Below are positions 35,536 to 44,252 of a DNA stretch of 64,000 bases, piece after piece. The stretch is from Thalassotalea_E sp964620605. GTDB lineage: Bacteria; Pseudomonadota; Gammaproteobacteria; Enterobacterales; Alteromonadaceae. Location of the stretch: positions 1 through 64,000 of the forward strand of contig CAZUHQ010000004.1 of NCBI GenBank assembly GCA_964620605.1. Direction: 5' to 3'. The translations under genes and the position numbers were made by a program. The notes under the pieces are model-generated. The model saw nothing but the letters and a program-made list of their open reading frames with translations, was not told the DNA's origin and searched no databases. Each line of letters opens with the position of its first letter. Position 1 is the stretch's first letter.

Positions 35536-35847
35536 TTGTTTGATCTCCCGGCACATATGGTGCGTAAACAATTTTGTAAATGAATTGCTAAGTTGTCATA
35601 GCGAACAACAAAAAGACTAAACCAGCGGTTAAACATTAATGAAATATATATTTTTTATCACCACCATTCATATTCTAAATAAAGCTTATCAATTAAAACA
35701 CATTTTAATAAAAATCAAATAGATAGCAAAATGAAAAAGGAGTCAGAAAATATAAACTCGATAGATGGTCGACTAAAATCTACTTGATCTCGGCGTCAAA
35801 TAATGACATATAGTTTATTTATCATTTTTATGAAAAGTATTTAGTAT

Positions 35848-36792
35848 ATGAATATATCGAAAATCGATCTTAATCTGTTGATTTATCTGGATGTATTGTT
35901 AAGGGAGAAAAATGTCACCCGGGCAGCCAGCCAATTAAACATTACTCAGCCGGCAATGAGCAATGGTCTCAAACGCTTAAGAACGCTATTTAATGATCCT
36001 ATTTTAGTGAGAACCTCTGACGGCATGGTACCGACAGAACGCGCCCGTTCGTTATCACCGGTGATCCGTAAAATCCTGCTCGAGCTGGAAGAAGCCTTAC
36101 AAGGCGAAGAAGAGTTTAACGAACAGCACAGCCATAGAGTGTTTCGCATCATGGCCAGTGATTATGCTGCCTCGACCCTGTTGCCAGGCTTATTGAGAAA
36201 AGTGAATCGCATCGCGCCCAATGTCACCATAGATATCATGACCCCAAGTGATGTTAACTTCCACGATGTTGAAGCAGGTAAAATAGACATGGCAATTAAC
36301 CGTTTTGATGAGTTGCCTCAGTCTTTCCATCAAAAAACCATCTGGCGTGATGGCTTTTCCTGCCTGCTCAGTGCCGATAACGGAGTAGTAACCAAGTTTA
36401 ATCTCAATACTTATCTGGCTTGCAAGCACGTTTGGGTTTCTAAAACCGGCTTTGGTGTCGGCGTTGGTATGGATCCTAAAGATGTACAAAAACTCGGCTG
36501 GGTTGATGAAGCGTTAGCCCGTCTAGGTAAAAAGCGTGATATTAAGGTTTTTACCCGTAACTACCATGTCGCCATGCAACTTGCTTATGAAGATGGTCTG
36601 GTAGCAACCCTGCCAACCAAAGCAGCGATGCTGCATAAAGACGATACGAACTATACAATATTAAAGCCGCCATTTGACATTCCTGATATCGAGTTAAAAA
36701 TGATCTGGAGCCCATTATTGCATCATGACGCCAGCCATGTCTGGTTTAGACAATTAGTGATTGAAACCGCCAACGATCATGATAAAAACTAG
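35848..36792 (+). CDS. LysR family transcriptional regulator
   Basis: 314 aa. The N-terminal winged helix (residues 1-65; LLREKNVTRAASQLNITQPAMSNGLKRLR) is a textbook LysR DNA-binding domain, followed by a two-lobed effector domain. Its divergence from aceA and its position ahead of lrgAB and glcB make it a candidate regulator of one of these; LysR proteins commonly control a divergent neighbour. No binding site was identified with confidence in the 276 bp between the two reading frames (312 bp between the chosen starts). Confidence 0.9.
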   Translation: MNISKIDLNLLIYLDVLLREKNVTRAASQLNITQPAMSNGLKRLRTLFNDPILVRTSDGMVPTERARSLSPVIRKILLELEEALQGEEEFNEQHSHRVFRIMASDYAASTLLPGLLRKVNRIAPNVTIDIMTPSDVNFHDVEAGKIDMAINRFDELPQSFHQKTIWRDGFSCLLSADNGVVTKFNLNTYLACKHVWVSKTGFGVGVGMDPKDVQKLGWVDEALARLGKKRDIKVFTRNYHVAMQLAYEDGLVATLPTKAAMLHKDDTNYTILKPPFDIPDIELKMIWSPLLHHDASHVWFRQLVIETANDHDKN

Positions 36793-36801
36793 TACGCCCT
36801 A

Positions 36802-37158
36802 ATGAAAAACGCTGTTTATACGCTGGTATTTATCGCTATTAGTGTAGCAATAGGTCATTGCATATACGCTTGGTTTTCCGGGCTACCGGCGAGCTTATAT
36901 GGCATGATCATCTTTACTCTGTTACTGCATTTTAAGCTATGTAGGGCAGACAAGGTGCAACAGACCATTCAATGGGCTTTACGTCATATGGGAGTGTGCT
37001 TTGTGCCTGCCGGCGTCGGTATTATTAATCATTATTCACTGATCAAACAGCACGGCCTGGTGTTGGTCGCTATCACTTTTGTCACGACATTTTTATTACT
37101 AACTATGATCGGCATCGTTTTTCAACTGTTCGAACATAAAAAACCAGCCAATCACTGA
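36802..37158 (+). CDS. LrgA/CidA family membrane protein
   Basis: 118-aa inner-membrane protein with four hydrophobic segments, matching the holin-like LrgA/CidA family (GLPASLYGMIIFTLLLHF and FVPAGVGIINHY are typical). In other bacteria these pairs act in cell lysis control or in pyruvate/acetate-related metabolite transport. It begins 9 bp after the LysR gene and is 1 bp ahead of lrgB, so all three are probably one transcript. Confidence 0.88.
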   Translation: MKNAVYTLVFIAISVAIGHCIYAWFSGLPASLYGMIIFTLLLHFKLCRADKVQQTIQWALRHMGVCFVPAGVGIINHYSLIKQHGLVLVAITFVTTFLLLTMIGIVFQLFEHKKPANH

Positions 37159-37159
37159 T

Positions 37160-37855
37160 ATGATCTTTATGCTCTACTCACTCGGTTTCTGCCTGCTAAC
37201 CATCGGCACCTATCATGGCTTTGCCTTGCTGCAGGTAAAAACACAAAAGTTGTGGCTCAATCCGATGTTACTCACCATCTTATTATTGATCGGCTGTTTA
37301 CTTGTGCTAAAAATTGACTACCCGCTTTATCAAGAATCCACTCAAGCATTGAGTTGGCTGTTAGAGCCAGCGGTTGTTGCCCTTGGCTATCCGCTCTATC
37401 AGCAGTTCGCCAGTATTCGCAGACAATGGAAAAAGATCACTCTGGTATTATCCGTTGGCGCCATTTTCGTTATCAGCATCAGTTACCTTAGCACACTATT
37501 ACTGGTACAAATGCCTGCGATTGCGGTGTCATTATCACTTAAATCTATCACTACACCGATAGGCATAGCGTTAACCGAACAACTCAATGGCAATAGCGCC
37601 ATTACCGCATTTGCCATTATCCTGGCTGGTTTATTTGGTGCAATTTGGGGAATCAAATGGCTTAACTTTATTGGTGTCAATTCACCCGCGGCTCAAGGTT
37701 TGGCCATAGGTAGCGCCAGCCATGCTCTGGGCACAGCGACCATCAGCCAGATAAGCTTCCAACACGCCGCCTATAGTTCGCTAGCACTAATTTTATCGGC
37801 AACTATCACCGCAGTTATCGCTCCTTCTTTAATTTTCTATCTACCGCTACTCTAG
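37160..37855 (+). CDS. LrgB/CidB family membrane protein
   Basis: 231 aa, about seven hydrophobic segments. The LrgB signatures EPAVVALGYPLYQQ (~69-82), KSITTPIGIALTEQLNG (~125-141) and GIASHALGTA-like GSASHALGTATI (~185-196) are visible. It is the partner of the preceding LrgA. Placement between aceA and glcB fits the link of Lrg/Cid proteins with C2/C3 acid metabolism in some species; this is inference. Confidence 0.88.
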   Translation: MIFMLYSLGFCLLTIGTYHGFALLQVKTQKLWLNPMLLTILLLIGCLLVLKIDYPLYQESTQALSWLLEPAVVALGYPLYQQFASIRRQWKKITLVLSVGAIFVISISYLSTLLLVQMPAIAVSLSLKSITTPIGIALTEQLNGNSAITAFAIILAGLFGAIWGIKWLNFIGVNSPAAQGLAIGSASHALGTATISQISFQHAAYSSLALILSATITAVIAPSLIFYLPLL

Positions 37856-38159
37856 CTATCTTATACAACAAACATTCACAGGATTTAGTAAAAACACAAA
37901 ATAATAAATTTAATGAATACCAATTATCATTAATAACAATACCAGCAGCTAATCACTAACAAAAATCCCAAATAATAATTAAATTACAAACAGTTAAATA
38001 AATTTATCAACTAAAGAATCAACGAAATATTGGCGTTGAAATTCCTACTATGGCTAACCGGCTATTGTCAGCAGCGATATTTATCCCTAAATTCGCTGTT
38101 ATTAAAAGTTAGAACCCAGCTAGAAAGTTTTCTGCCAGACATCCACCTAAGGAGCTGCT
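37856..38159. other. A/T-rich intergenic region upstream of glcB
   Basis: 304 bp between lrgB and glcB. I see no gene, terminator hairpin or recognised repeat apart from a lone ATACCAATTAT resembling one arm of the short palindrome family (37918-37928). AGGAG lies five bases ahead of the glcB ATG, so the glcB promoter presumably lies here. Confidence 0.4.
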
Positions 38160-40343
38160 ATGTCGCCACGCATTAATATCGCTAATCTTAAAGTTGCCAG
38201 CTGTTTGTATCAATTTATCGAGCAGCAAGTATTACCTGACTTAAACCTTAGCTCAGATGACTTTTGGCACAAGTTCGCGGCAATTATCGAGAAAATGATG
38301 CCGATTAATCAACAACTATTGGCAAGCCGAGACAAATTGCAGCAACAGATTGATCAATGGCATAGCCAGCACCAGGGCAATGACTTTAACTTTACAGATT
38401 ATAAAACGTTTTTAACAGGCATCGGCTATTTAGCTCAGCCAGTTTCCGACTTTACTATTGGCACTGAAAATGTCGATAAAGAACTTGCAAAAATGGCAGG
38501 TCCGCAGCTGGTTGTGCCTATTATGAACGCACGATTTGCCCTTAATGCAGTTAATGCTCGTTGGGGCAGTTTGTACGACGCCTTATATGGTACAGATGCT
38601 ATCAACGAAGCAGCAGGTGCTGAAAAATCTTCCGCTTATAATCCGCTACGGGGCGCAAAAGTGATTGCCTTTGGCCGAGATTTTCTTGATAAATATCTAC
38701 CGTTAACTCAGGGCAGTCACCACCTAGCGACTCAGTACCAAATTAAAGATCAGCAGCTTATCGTGCAGTTAATCAATGAGCAGCAAGCAACGTTACAAAA
38801 CCCGGCGCAATTCATTGGTTATCATGGCAAGCCGCAGCAGCCGGAGCAGTTATTATTTAGCCATCATGGTTTACATTTTGAATTAAACATCGACAGCAAC
38901 AGCCAGATAGGCCTGCAAGATCAGGCGGGAATTTGCGACATCATTTTAGAATCGGCGCTCACTACCATCATGGATTGTGAAGACTCGGTTGCCGCCGTTG
39001 ACGCCGAAGATAAAGTACTGGCCTATAAAAACTGGCTTGGTCTGGTACAGGGAACATTAACCGAAAACGTAACTAAAGGCGGGCAAACATTCTCCCGCAC
39101 TATGGCCGAAGATCGTCACTATTTAAGTCCAACAAACCAACCAATAGTACTACCAGGGCGAAGCCTGATGTTTGTTCGCAATGTCGGCCATTTAATGACT
39201 AATAATGCAATATTAACCGCGCAAGATGAACAAGTACCGGAGGGCATTATCGATGCCATGGTGACCTCGTTAATTGCTCTTTATGATGTCCGCCAGCAAA
39301 ATCAATTACCCAACAGCAGAGCCGGTTCTATCTATATAGTAAAACCGAAAATGCATGGTCCGGAAGAAGTGGCATTTGCCGACCAGCTATTTGAGCAAGT
39401 TGAATTAGCGCTAGCACTGCCAAAAAACACTATCAAAATGGGGATAATGGATGAAGAACGCCGCACCAGCGTCAACCTGAAAAACTGCATCTATCAGGCC
39501 AGAGACCGGGTGGTATTTATCAATACCGGCTTTTTAGATCGCACCGGCGATGAAATCCATACTTCAATGGCAGCAGGAGCGATGGAACGCAAGGCCGACA
39601 TCAAACACACCGCCTGGATCAGTGCCTATGAGGATAATAATGTCGATATTGGCCTTGCCTGTGGCTTTAGCGGCAAAGCACAAATAGGTAAAGGCATGTG
39701 GCCAGTGCCTGATCAGATGGCGAATATGCTAGCGACGAAAATTGATCATGCCAATGCTGGTGCTAACACTGCCTGGGTACCATCACCAACGGCAGCAACA
39801 CTACATGCCTTGCATTACCATCAAGTTGATGTCTTTGCTCAGCAAAAACGCATTGCTAAACGTAGCCCAGCTAATCAGGATGCCTTACTCACTATCCCAT
39901 TAGCAAAAAGCACGGATTGGAGCGATGAAGAGATCAACGCCGAACTTGATAATAACGCACAAGGGATCTTAGGTTATGTTGTTCGTTGGGTAGATCAAGG
40001 TATTGGCTGCTCGAAAGTACCGGATATTAACAATATCGGTTTAATGGAAGACAGGGCGACACTGAGAATTTCCAGTCAGCATATGGCGAACTGGCTTAAG
40101 CATCATATCTGCACCAAAGAACAAGTATTGGCCAGCCTGAAAAAAATGGCGAAGGTTGTCGATCAGCAAAACAGCAAGGATACAAATTATCATGCCATGA
40201 GTGACAATTTTGCCACTAGTAGCGCATTTCAGGCGGCTTGTGATTTGGTATTTAAAGGAGAGCAGCAGCCTAGCGGCTACACCGAACCACTATTACATCA
40301 ATATAGATTAAAGGCTAAAGCACAAGCTAAACTGGGTGAATGA
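38160..40343 (+). CDS. glcB: Malate synthase G
   Basis: Condenses glyoxylate with acetyl-CoA to malate; 727 aa, the usual monomeric G-form length (E. coli 723). Signatures: TIMDCEDSVAAVDAEDK (~269-285), the catalytic region KPKMHGPEEVAFADQLF (~395-411), and GIMDEERRTSVNLKNCI (~427-443). It has AGGAG five bases upstream and a terminator after the stop. With aceA at 33.9-35.5 kb it provides a complete glyoxylate shunt in the same neighbourhood. Confidence 0.97.
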   Translation: MSPRINIANLKVASCLYQFIEQQVLPDLNLSSDDFWHKFAAIIEKMMPINQQLLASRDKLQQQIDQWHSQHQGNDFNFTDYKTFLTGIGYLAQPVSDFTIGTENVDKELAKMAGPQLVVPIMNARFALNAVNARWGSLYDALYGTDAINEAAGAEKSSAYNPLRGAKVIAFGRDFLDKYLPLTQGSHHLATQYQIKDQQLIVQLINEQQATLQNPAQFIGYHGKPQQPEQLLFSHHGLHFELNIDSNSQIGLQDQAGICDIILESALTTIMDCEDSVAAVDAEDKVLAYKNWLGLVQGTLTENVTKGGQTFSRTMAEDRHYLSPTNQPIVLPGRSLMFVRNVGHLMTNNAILTAQDEQVPEGIIDAMVTSLIALYDVRQQNQLPNSRAGSIYIVKPKMHGPEEVAFADQLFEQVELALALPKNTIKMGIMDEERRTSVNLKNCIYQARDRVVFINTGFLDRTGDEIHTSMAAGAMERKADIKHTAWISAYEDNNVDIGLACGFSGKAQIGKGMWPVPDQMANMLATKIDHANAGANTAWVPSPTAATLHALHYHQVDVFAQQKRIAKRSPANQDALLTIPLAKSTDWSDEEINAELDNNAQGILGYVVRWVDQGIGCSKVPDINNIGLMEDRATLRISSQHMANWLKHHICTKEQVLASLKKMAKVVDQQNSKDTNYHAMSDNFATSSAFQAACDLVFKGEQQPSGYTEPLLHQYRLKAKAQAKLGE

Positions 40344-40353
40344 GACAAACTGG

Positions 40354-40384
40354 TGCCGGAAACGATTTAAGGCGATTTCCGGCA
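40354..40384 (+). terminator. glcB terminator
   Basis: TGCCGGAAA (40354-40362) pairs with TTTCCGGCA (40376-40384) across a 13-nt loop, followed by TTTC; it starts 10 bp after the stop codon. Confidence 0.6.
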
Positions 40385-40575
40385 TTTCATCATCAATTGA
40401 TGTAGAATATTTATTCACAAATAGCTACATTTCATGCAATGCCGCTATTAATCTCATAAATAATACCGCTTATCCCATATCATTGGCATTCGTACTATTT
40501 TACATTTATCGTTAAAATGTAACTAATTTAGTTACATTTGTTAATGCGATGTGACTATCAACTGAGAACGGGATA

Positions 40576-41019
40576 ATGAAACAATTAACGAACACTTATT
40601 TATTAGTCAGTGCTTTTAGCGCCGCACTTATTTGTAGTTCTGTTTATGCCGCCCCAAAAAGCCACTCTGATGTAAAACAACAAATGTTAGCAAATGGTAA
40701 ACTAATGTCGTATACCATGGCGAACAGCAATTTAATTGTCTCTTATAATACAACCGCTAATTCTTCTTTTTTTATCCGCTCAAGAATTAACAGTCTGACT
40801 CAAGCCTCACCGCTAGAACTCAAACGAGAACAGTCAAAAGAAGTTGTTAACAGCAGTTGTAATACCAGAAAGAAAAATGAACTTTACGAACTTTCTGCAA
40901 TTTTCAATGACAAGCTGCAACTATTTTTATCCTATTTTGATGAGCGCCCACTATACAGCGCAGTTAAAAAGCATAAAAATTTTTCCAGCGTAGCACCAAA
41001 AAATAACGTCAGTTATTAA
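40576..41019 (+). CDS. Secreted protein of unknown function
   Basis: 147 aa with a clear cleavable signal peptide (about residues 1-26, ending VYAAP). The mature part is polar, with a single cysteine and many Ser, Asn and Lys. I recognise no family. GGGATA lies just ahead of the ATG, and a strong bidirectional terminator follows the stop by 22 bp, so it looks like an independent single-gene unit. Confidence 0.6.
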   Translation: MKQLTNTYLLVSAFSAALICSSVYAAPKSHSDVKQQMLANGKLMSYTMANSNLIVSYNTTANSSFFIRSRINSLTQASPLELKREQSKEVVNSSCNTRKKNELYELSAIFNDKLQLFLSYFDERPLYSAVKKHKNFSSVAPKNNVSY

Positions 41020-41041
41020 ATATCTACAACAGGTAGGAAAG

Positions 41042-41068
41042 AAAAAGTCACCATCAAGGTGACTTTTT
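41042..41068. terminator. Bidirectional terminator between convergent genes
   Basis: AAAAAGTCACC (41042-41052) / GGTGACTTTTT (41058-41068), an 11-bp perfect stem with a 5-nt loop and T runs in both directions. It serves the secreted orphan (+) and the sigma-factor operon (-). Confidence 0.9.
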
Positions 41069-41097
41069 ACTAGCTAGCTCCCCAGAAACTGTTGCCC

Positions 41098-42027
41098 TTA
41101 AAACTGATAACCCTGCCCTTTGGCCAATAAACGCTCCGCATTGATGTTATCGCTGGCACAATCACTGATATCCTTTTTGCTAAAAACATAAATCGCATCT
41201 TGATAACGATTGTTCACTTTGCTACCTGCGGATTTAATGATCAGACTAACATTTTCATTTTTCGGTACTGCTTTTAAGCCATTGCCGTATAGACAGAAGG
41301 ATTCAACTAACGAAGCCGTCAGGCGTTGATAATATTGAATACGCTCTTTTTCCTGTTGCTGCTTTTTCTGCTGTTGCTGCTTTTGAAATTCGCTGGTCTG
41401 TTTAACTAACTCACTGCGTTGCTGTTCCAGCTCTTTTTGCTTAGCATTTAACTGACTGATTTCTGTTTGCAGTTCTTTTTTCGACGCTTGATCTGCTCTG
41501 TGCAACTGATACTCCAAATCGCGCTGTTCACGTTTTAAATCCCGTACCCGATGGGATAGTTCCCGTTGCATGTCTCTCAATTCACGATAAGCGTCTCTGT
41601 CCTGGTCTAAACTGTCCATCGCACGCTCATAGCTTTCTGCTGCCAGCTCCATTGCATCGGATACCTGCTCATTAATTTCTTTGACATCAATATCGTCAAA
41701 TTCAACGGTAACTTCAGGCAGAGATGGAAGCTCAGGCACCACTGGGATTTCAGGAATATCAGCAACTGTAAAATTAAAGTTATAATTACCCCAACGGCCA
41801 TTATGAGAACTGGAATTCACAGTAAACACTACTCCCTGGCCTTTAAGGTAAACACTGTCAACTCCGGTAATCCTAGAACGGCTGCGCCCTTGATCTTGAC
41901 CAACAGATGACTTAATGATCTTACTCATAATATTTAGCTGCTTATGCATATCATCATAGCTATCGGCAAACGTGCTACCGGCAAACGCTAACAGCACCCC
42001 TGATGTTATTGACACAATACTTTTCAT
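41098..42027 (-). CDS. Periplasmic coiled-coil protein of the ECF operon, unknown function
   Basis: 309 aa with a signal peptide (cleavage after STFA, about residue 21). A Pro/Glu-rich hinge (~90-110, PEIPVVPELPSLPEVTVEF) leads into a long, highly charged coiled coil (about 115-235, rich in Arg, Glu, Gln and Leu), then a C-terminal region with two cysteines. It is the last of three co-oriented genes starting with a sigma factor, 4 bp after the anti-sigma gene. It may be a periplasmic sensor or target of the system; I recognise no named family. Confidence 0.7.
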   Translation of the reverse strand: MKSIVSITSGVLLAFAGSTFADSYDDMHKQLNIMSKIIKSSVGQDQGRSRSRITGVDSVYLKGQGVVFTVNSSSHNGRWGNYNFNFTVADIPEIPVVPELPSLPEVTVEFDDIDVKEINEQVSDAMELAAESYERAMDSLDQDRDAYRELRDMQRELSHRVRDLKREQRDLEYQLHRADQASKKELQTEISQLNAKQKELEQQRSELVKQTSEFQKQQQQKKQQQEKERIQYYQRLTASLVESFCLYGNGLKAVPKNENVSLIIKSAGSKVNNRYQDAIYVFSKKDISDCASDNINAERLLAKGQGYQF

Positions 42028-42031
42028 TTTA

Positions 42032-42763
42032 TTACTCCTCGGTTGTCCAGTCTGCGGCCTGAGGCTGTAGAGCTAAACTGTTGTCGAACCTGGTATTACG
42101 ATATTTAATCGCCTGCTCAAGTTGCTTGAATTTCATGTTTTGCTCAAACTGTTCATCGGCACGCTGATCATTAATGTATTTGATAAATTCAGTGATATCT
42201 TCTTTCCGTTCCTGACGTGACGCGCCCATAATATAACTGGCTAACTGCAAGTTACTTTCCTGCTGCTTGACCTTAATATCCGCTGCATAGTTTGCTAACA
42301 CTACCTGTTGTTCACTGGCAAAAGTTTGCAAGCGCTGATCAACTAACTGGGCGACTTGCTGTTTGGTTATCGCTTCTCTGTTACCGGCAAAACTGAGCAT
42401 AATGCCTTCGGATTTCACCACAAGCTCAACCTTTAATAACACCATGGCAATTGCCAAGAATGAAAAAGCCATGGAAGCCACCGGTAAACCGCGCCACTGC
42501 CACCATGAAAGTGCAAGCGTATCACCGCGCTGCCTATTTACACTTTCACCACTAAAGGCCGCACCGCGATCCCAGTTTGGCACTTGTGCCTGCTCGGCAA
42601 CATCCGCATGATGCGCCAAACGCTCAGCCACCGCGTGGCGCTGCTGCCATAATGACTCATCACTAAAGTCCTGCTGCTCTATCGAGCCCTGTTGCTCGCC
42701 GGTTCTGTTTTCTAACCATAAGGAAAACTTGTTTGCCAGGTCGGTATCTTGTTTTTTAGACAT
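42032..42763 (-). CDS. Predicted transmembrane anti-sigma factor
   Basis: 243 aa. The N-terminal ~90 residues are soluble and hydrophilic; one membrane helix follows at about 92-117 (LPVASMAFSFLAIAMVLLKVELVV); the remainder is a Gln/Glu-rich helical periplasmic part. The start overlaps the sigma-factor stop by 8 nt, the classic sigma/anti-sigma arrangement. There is no zinc-binding HxxxCxxC anti-sigma motif, so the assignment rests on topology and position. Confidence 0.7.
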   Translation of the reverse strand: MSKKQDTDLANKFSLWLENRTGEQQGSIEQQDFSDESLWQQRHAVAERLAHHADVAEQAQVPNWDRGAAFSGESVNRQRGDTLALSWWQWRGLPVASMAFSFLAIAMVLLKVELVVKSEGIMLSFAGNREAITKQQVAQLVDQRLQTFASEQQVVLANYAADIKVKQQESNLQLASYIMGASRQERKEDITEFIKYINDQRADEQFEQNMKFKQLEQAIKYRNTRFDNSLALQPQAADWTTEE

Positions 42764-43304
42764 AATCCAACTCCAGATGATTTTTTAACTTATCCAATGC
42801 ACTATATAAGCGCGACTTTGCCGTGTTGGTAGAAATCCCTAGCTGATAGGCGATTTCTTCAAAGGTTGCATGTTGAAAAAATTTCATTTCCACCACCATT
42901 TTTTGATTAATCGGTAACAACCTCAGCGCTTTGTGGATCTCGCCAGCTTGCTGCCCGGAAACCATAGTATGTTCAGGGCAATCATTGTCGTCGACATCTT
43001 CCTGCTCCGGCGTATCGTCCAAAGACTGCATCGGTTTCTTACGTCGATAAAATTCGATACAGCGATAATGAGCAATCTTAAACAGCCAGGCTTTAAAGGG
43101 AGCATCACCACGAAATGACTCCAGATTGCGAAAAACTGCCACAAAGACATCCTGCATCAAGTCCATTGCATCTTCTCTATGACTAACCATACGCAGTGCA
43201 TAGTTATATAAATGTTTTTCGTAACGTTTGACTAAGGTTATCCAAGCAGACTTTTTTCCCTTAAGCGCTTGCTTAACTAGCGTTTCGTCGCTTCGCTCAA
43301 ACAC
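42756..43304 (-). CDS. ECF-type RNA polymerase sigma factor
   Basis: 182 aa. Region 2 reads YNYALRMVSHREDAMDLMQDVFVAVF and FKAWLFKIAHYRCIEFYRR; region 4 ends with FEEIAYQLGISTNTAKSRLYSALDKL, the helix-turn-helix for the -35 element. The frame is open to a TTG at 43337, but that lies in a dispersed palindrome and has no ribosome site. GTG 43304 has AGGA six bases upstream and gives the typical ECF length, so it is chosen. It heads an operon with an anti-sigma factor and a coiled-coil protein. Confidence 0.88.
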   Translation of the reverse strand: MFERSDETLVKQALKGKKSAWITLVKRYEKHLYNYALRMVSHREDAMDLMQDVFVAVFRNLESFRGDAPFKAWLFKIAHYRCIEFYRRKKPMQSLDDTPEQEDVDDNDCPEHTMVSGQQAGEIHKALRLLPINQKMVVEMKFFQHATFEEIAYQLGISTNTAKSRLYSALDKLKNHLELDYV

Positions 43305-43330
43305 GCATTTTCCTATAATTTCGTTAATAA

Positions 43331-43366
43331 ATACCAAGTGAATTAAATAGTGATTTCAATTGGTAT
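43331..43366. repeat. Short dispersed palindrome, copy 2
   Basis: Left arm ATACCAAGTGAATTAAAT (43331-43348) is identical to copy 1 at 15191; right arm ATTTCAATTGGTAT (43353-43366). Only four bases separate the arms here, against 22 in copy 1. It sits in the 5' leader of the sigma-factor gene. The rest of the 337-bp gap up to ppiC holds nothing else I recognise. Confidence 0.65.
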
Positions 43367-43641
43367 AACTTCGTTGTTATCTATAAAGTAGTGAGTGGCA
43401 ATCAAATAGTTTGAAAAATTTTAAAATAAATTTTTTACCGCTAAGTAATTTCCGATAACGACCCAGGTCGACCAACCAAGCATAACAGGCAAAATATCAA
43501 ATAACATCAATTAAAACATAAAGATAGTACTTAAGTACAAAATACAATGTTTGATATATAAAATAACAATTTCAGACTTTTCCAGTGGAAAAAAATCGGG
43601 TACCTTTGCTATAGAGTCCAAAATAAATAGTAAGGAAAGCT

Positions 43642-43923
43642 ATGAACACGGCATCTGCCAGACACATTTTGGTTGATACCAAACAAGAATGTATCGAGTT
43701 AAAAAAACGAATTACTTCCGGTGAAGATTTTAGCGAACTGGCCAAGCAATATTCCAATTGCCCGTCAAAAATGCAAGGCGGTGCACTAGGTTCATTTGGT
43801 CGTGGTCAAATGGTCAAGGAATTTGATGAAGTGGTGTTTTCCGCGGATATCAACACAATACAAGGGCCGGTTAAAACACAATTTGGCTACCATTTAGTTG
43901 AAGTAACGAAACGTACCGATTAA
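43642..43923 (+). CDS. ppiC: Parvulin-type peptidyl-prolyl isomerase (PpiC)
   Basis: 93-aa single-domain cytoplasmic parvulin catalysing cis-trans isomerisation at proline. The family pattern SARHILVDTKQE ... FSELAKQYSNCPS, GGALGSFGRGQMVKEFDEVVF and FGYHLVEV is complete. AAGGAAA precedes the ATG. Followed by its own terminator. Confidence 0.95.
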   Translation: MNTASARHILVDTKQECIELKKRITSGEDFSELAKQYSNCPSKMQGGALGSFGRGQMVKEFDEVVFSADINTIQGPVKTQFGYHLVEVTKRTD

Positions 43924-43949
43924 TTTTTATTAACAGCGAGCTCTTTTAA

Positions 43950-43989
43950 GAAAACGCTTAACGATCACTTCAGCGTTTTCCCCTTTTTT
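43950..43989 (+). terminator. ppiC terminator
   Basis: GAAAACGCT (43950-43958) / AGCGTTTTC (43972-43980), a 9-bp stem with a 13-nt loop, then CCCTTTTTT. Confidence 0.75.
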
Positions 43990-43993
43990 AGGT

Positions 43994-44056
43994 GGTTATG
44001 TTCTCGATAGCCGTTGCTAGATAAATAAAGCGCTGCACGTCTGTCCACGAAAGCTT
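43994..44056 (+). repeat. Left-end fragment (copy C) of the MITE-like element
   Basis: Starts GGTTATGTTCTCGATAGCCG and continues GTTGCTAGATAAATAAAG, CGCTGCACGTCTGTCCACGAAAGCTTA, parallel to the left third of the copy at 20375. TCGATAGCCGTTGCTA is shared with copy A. It has no matching right end; it runs into other repeated DNA. Confidence 0.65.
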
Positions 44057-44147
44057 AACATCGTTATCCATGAACTCGCGATATTGCCTGCACGGATGCA
44101 GGTACTTAGTTTTTGTCTGGAACCAAAAAACTGACCGTACTCCTGTA

Positions 44148-44249
44148 CATATACGCTCTTGTTCATCCATAAACCCGCGTTATACCGTACATCCTGTACA
44201 TATACGCTCTTGTTCATCCATAAACCCGCGTTATACCGTACATCCTGTA
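44148..44249 (+). repeat. 51-bp tandem repeat, two perfect units, with degenerate flanking units
   Basis: Units 44148-44198 and 44199-44249 are identical. Each contains TTCATCCATAAACCCGCG and a small hairpin GTACA-TCC-TGTAC at its end. Partial matches lie before (44135-44147, ACCGTACTCCTGT) and further left (44066-44103, ATCCATGAACTCGCG then CCTGCA-CGGA-TGCAGG), where the stem sequence differs but still pairs. 51 bp is a multiple of three, so frames stay open, but no supported gene spans it. Confidence 0.85.
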
Positions 44250-44252
44250 CAT

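Noticed and set aside
35730..35786. 18-codon frame between aceA and the LysR gene
   Set aside because: The AGGAG visible there is inside the frame rather than ahead of it, and the peptide shows no feature.
38050..38112. 20-codon plus-strand frame upstream of glcB (MANRLLSAAIFIPK...)
   Set aside because: No ribosome site and no supporting context; short frames of this length are expected by chance.
43337..43337. TTG at 43337 as the sigma-factor start
   Set aside because: It lies in the dispersed palindrome and has no Shine-Dalgarno; GTG 43304 has AGGA at good spacing and gives the usual ECF length.
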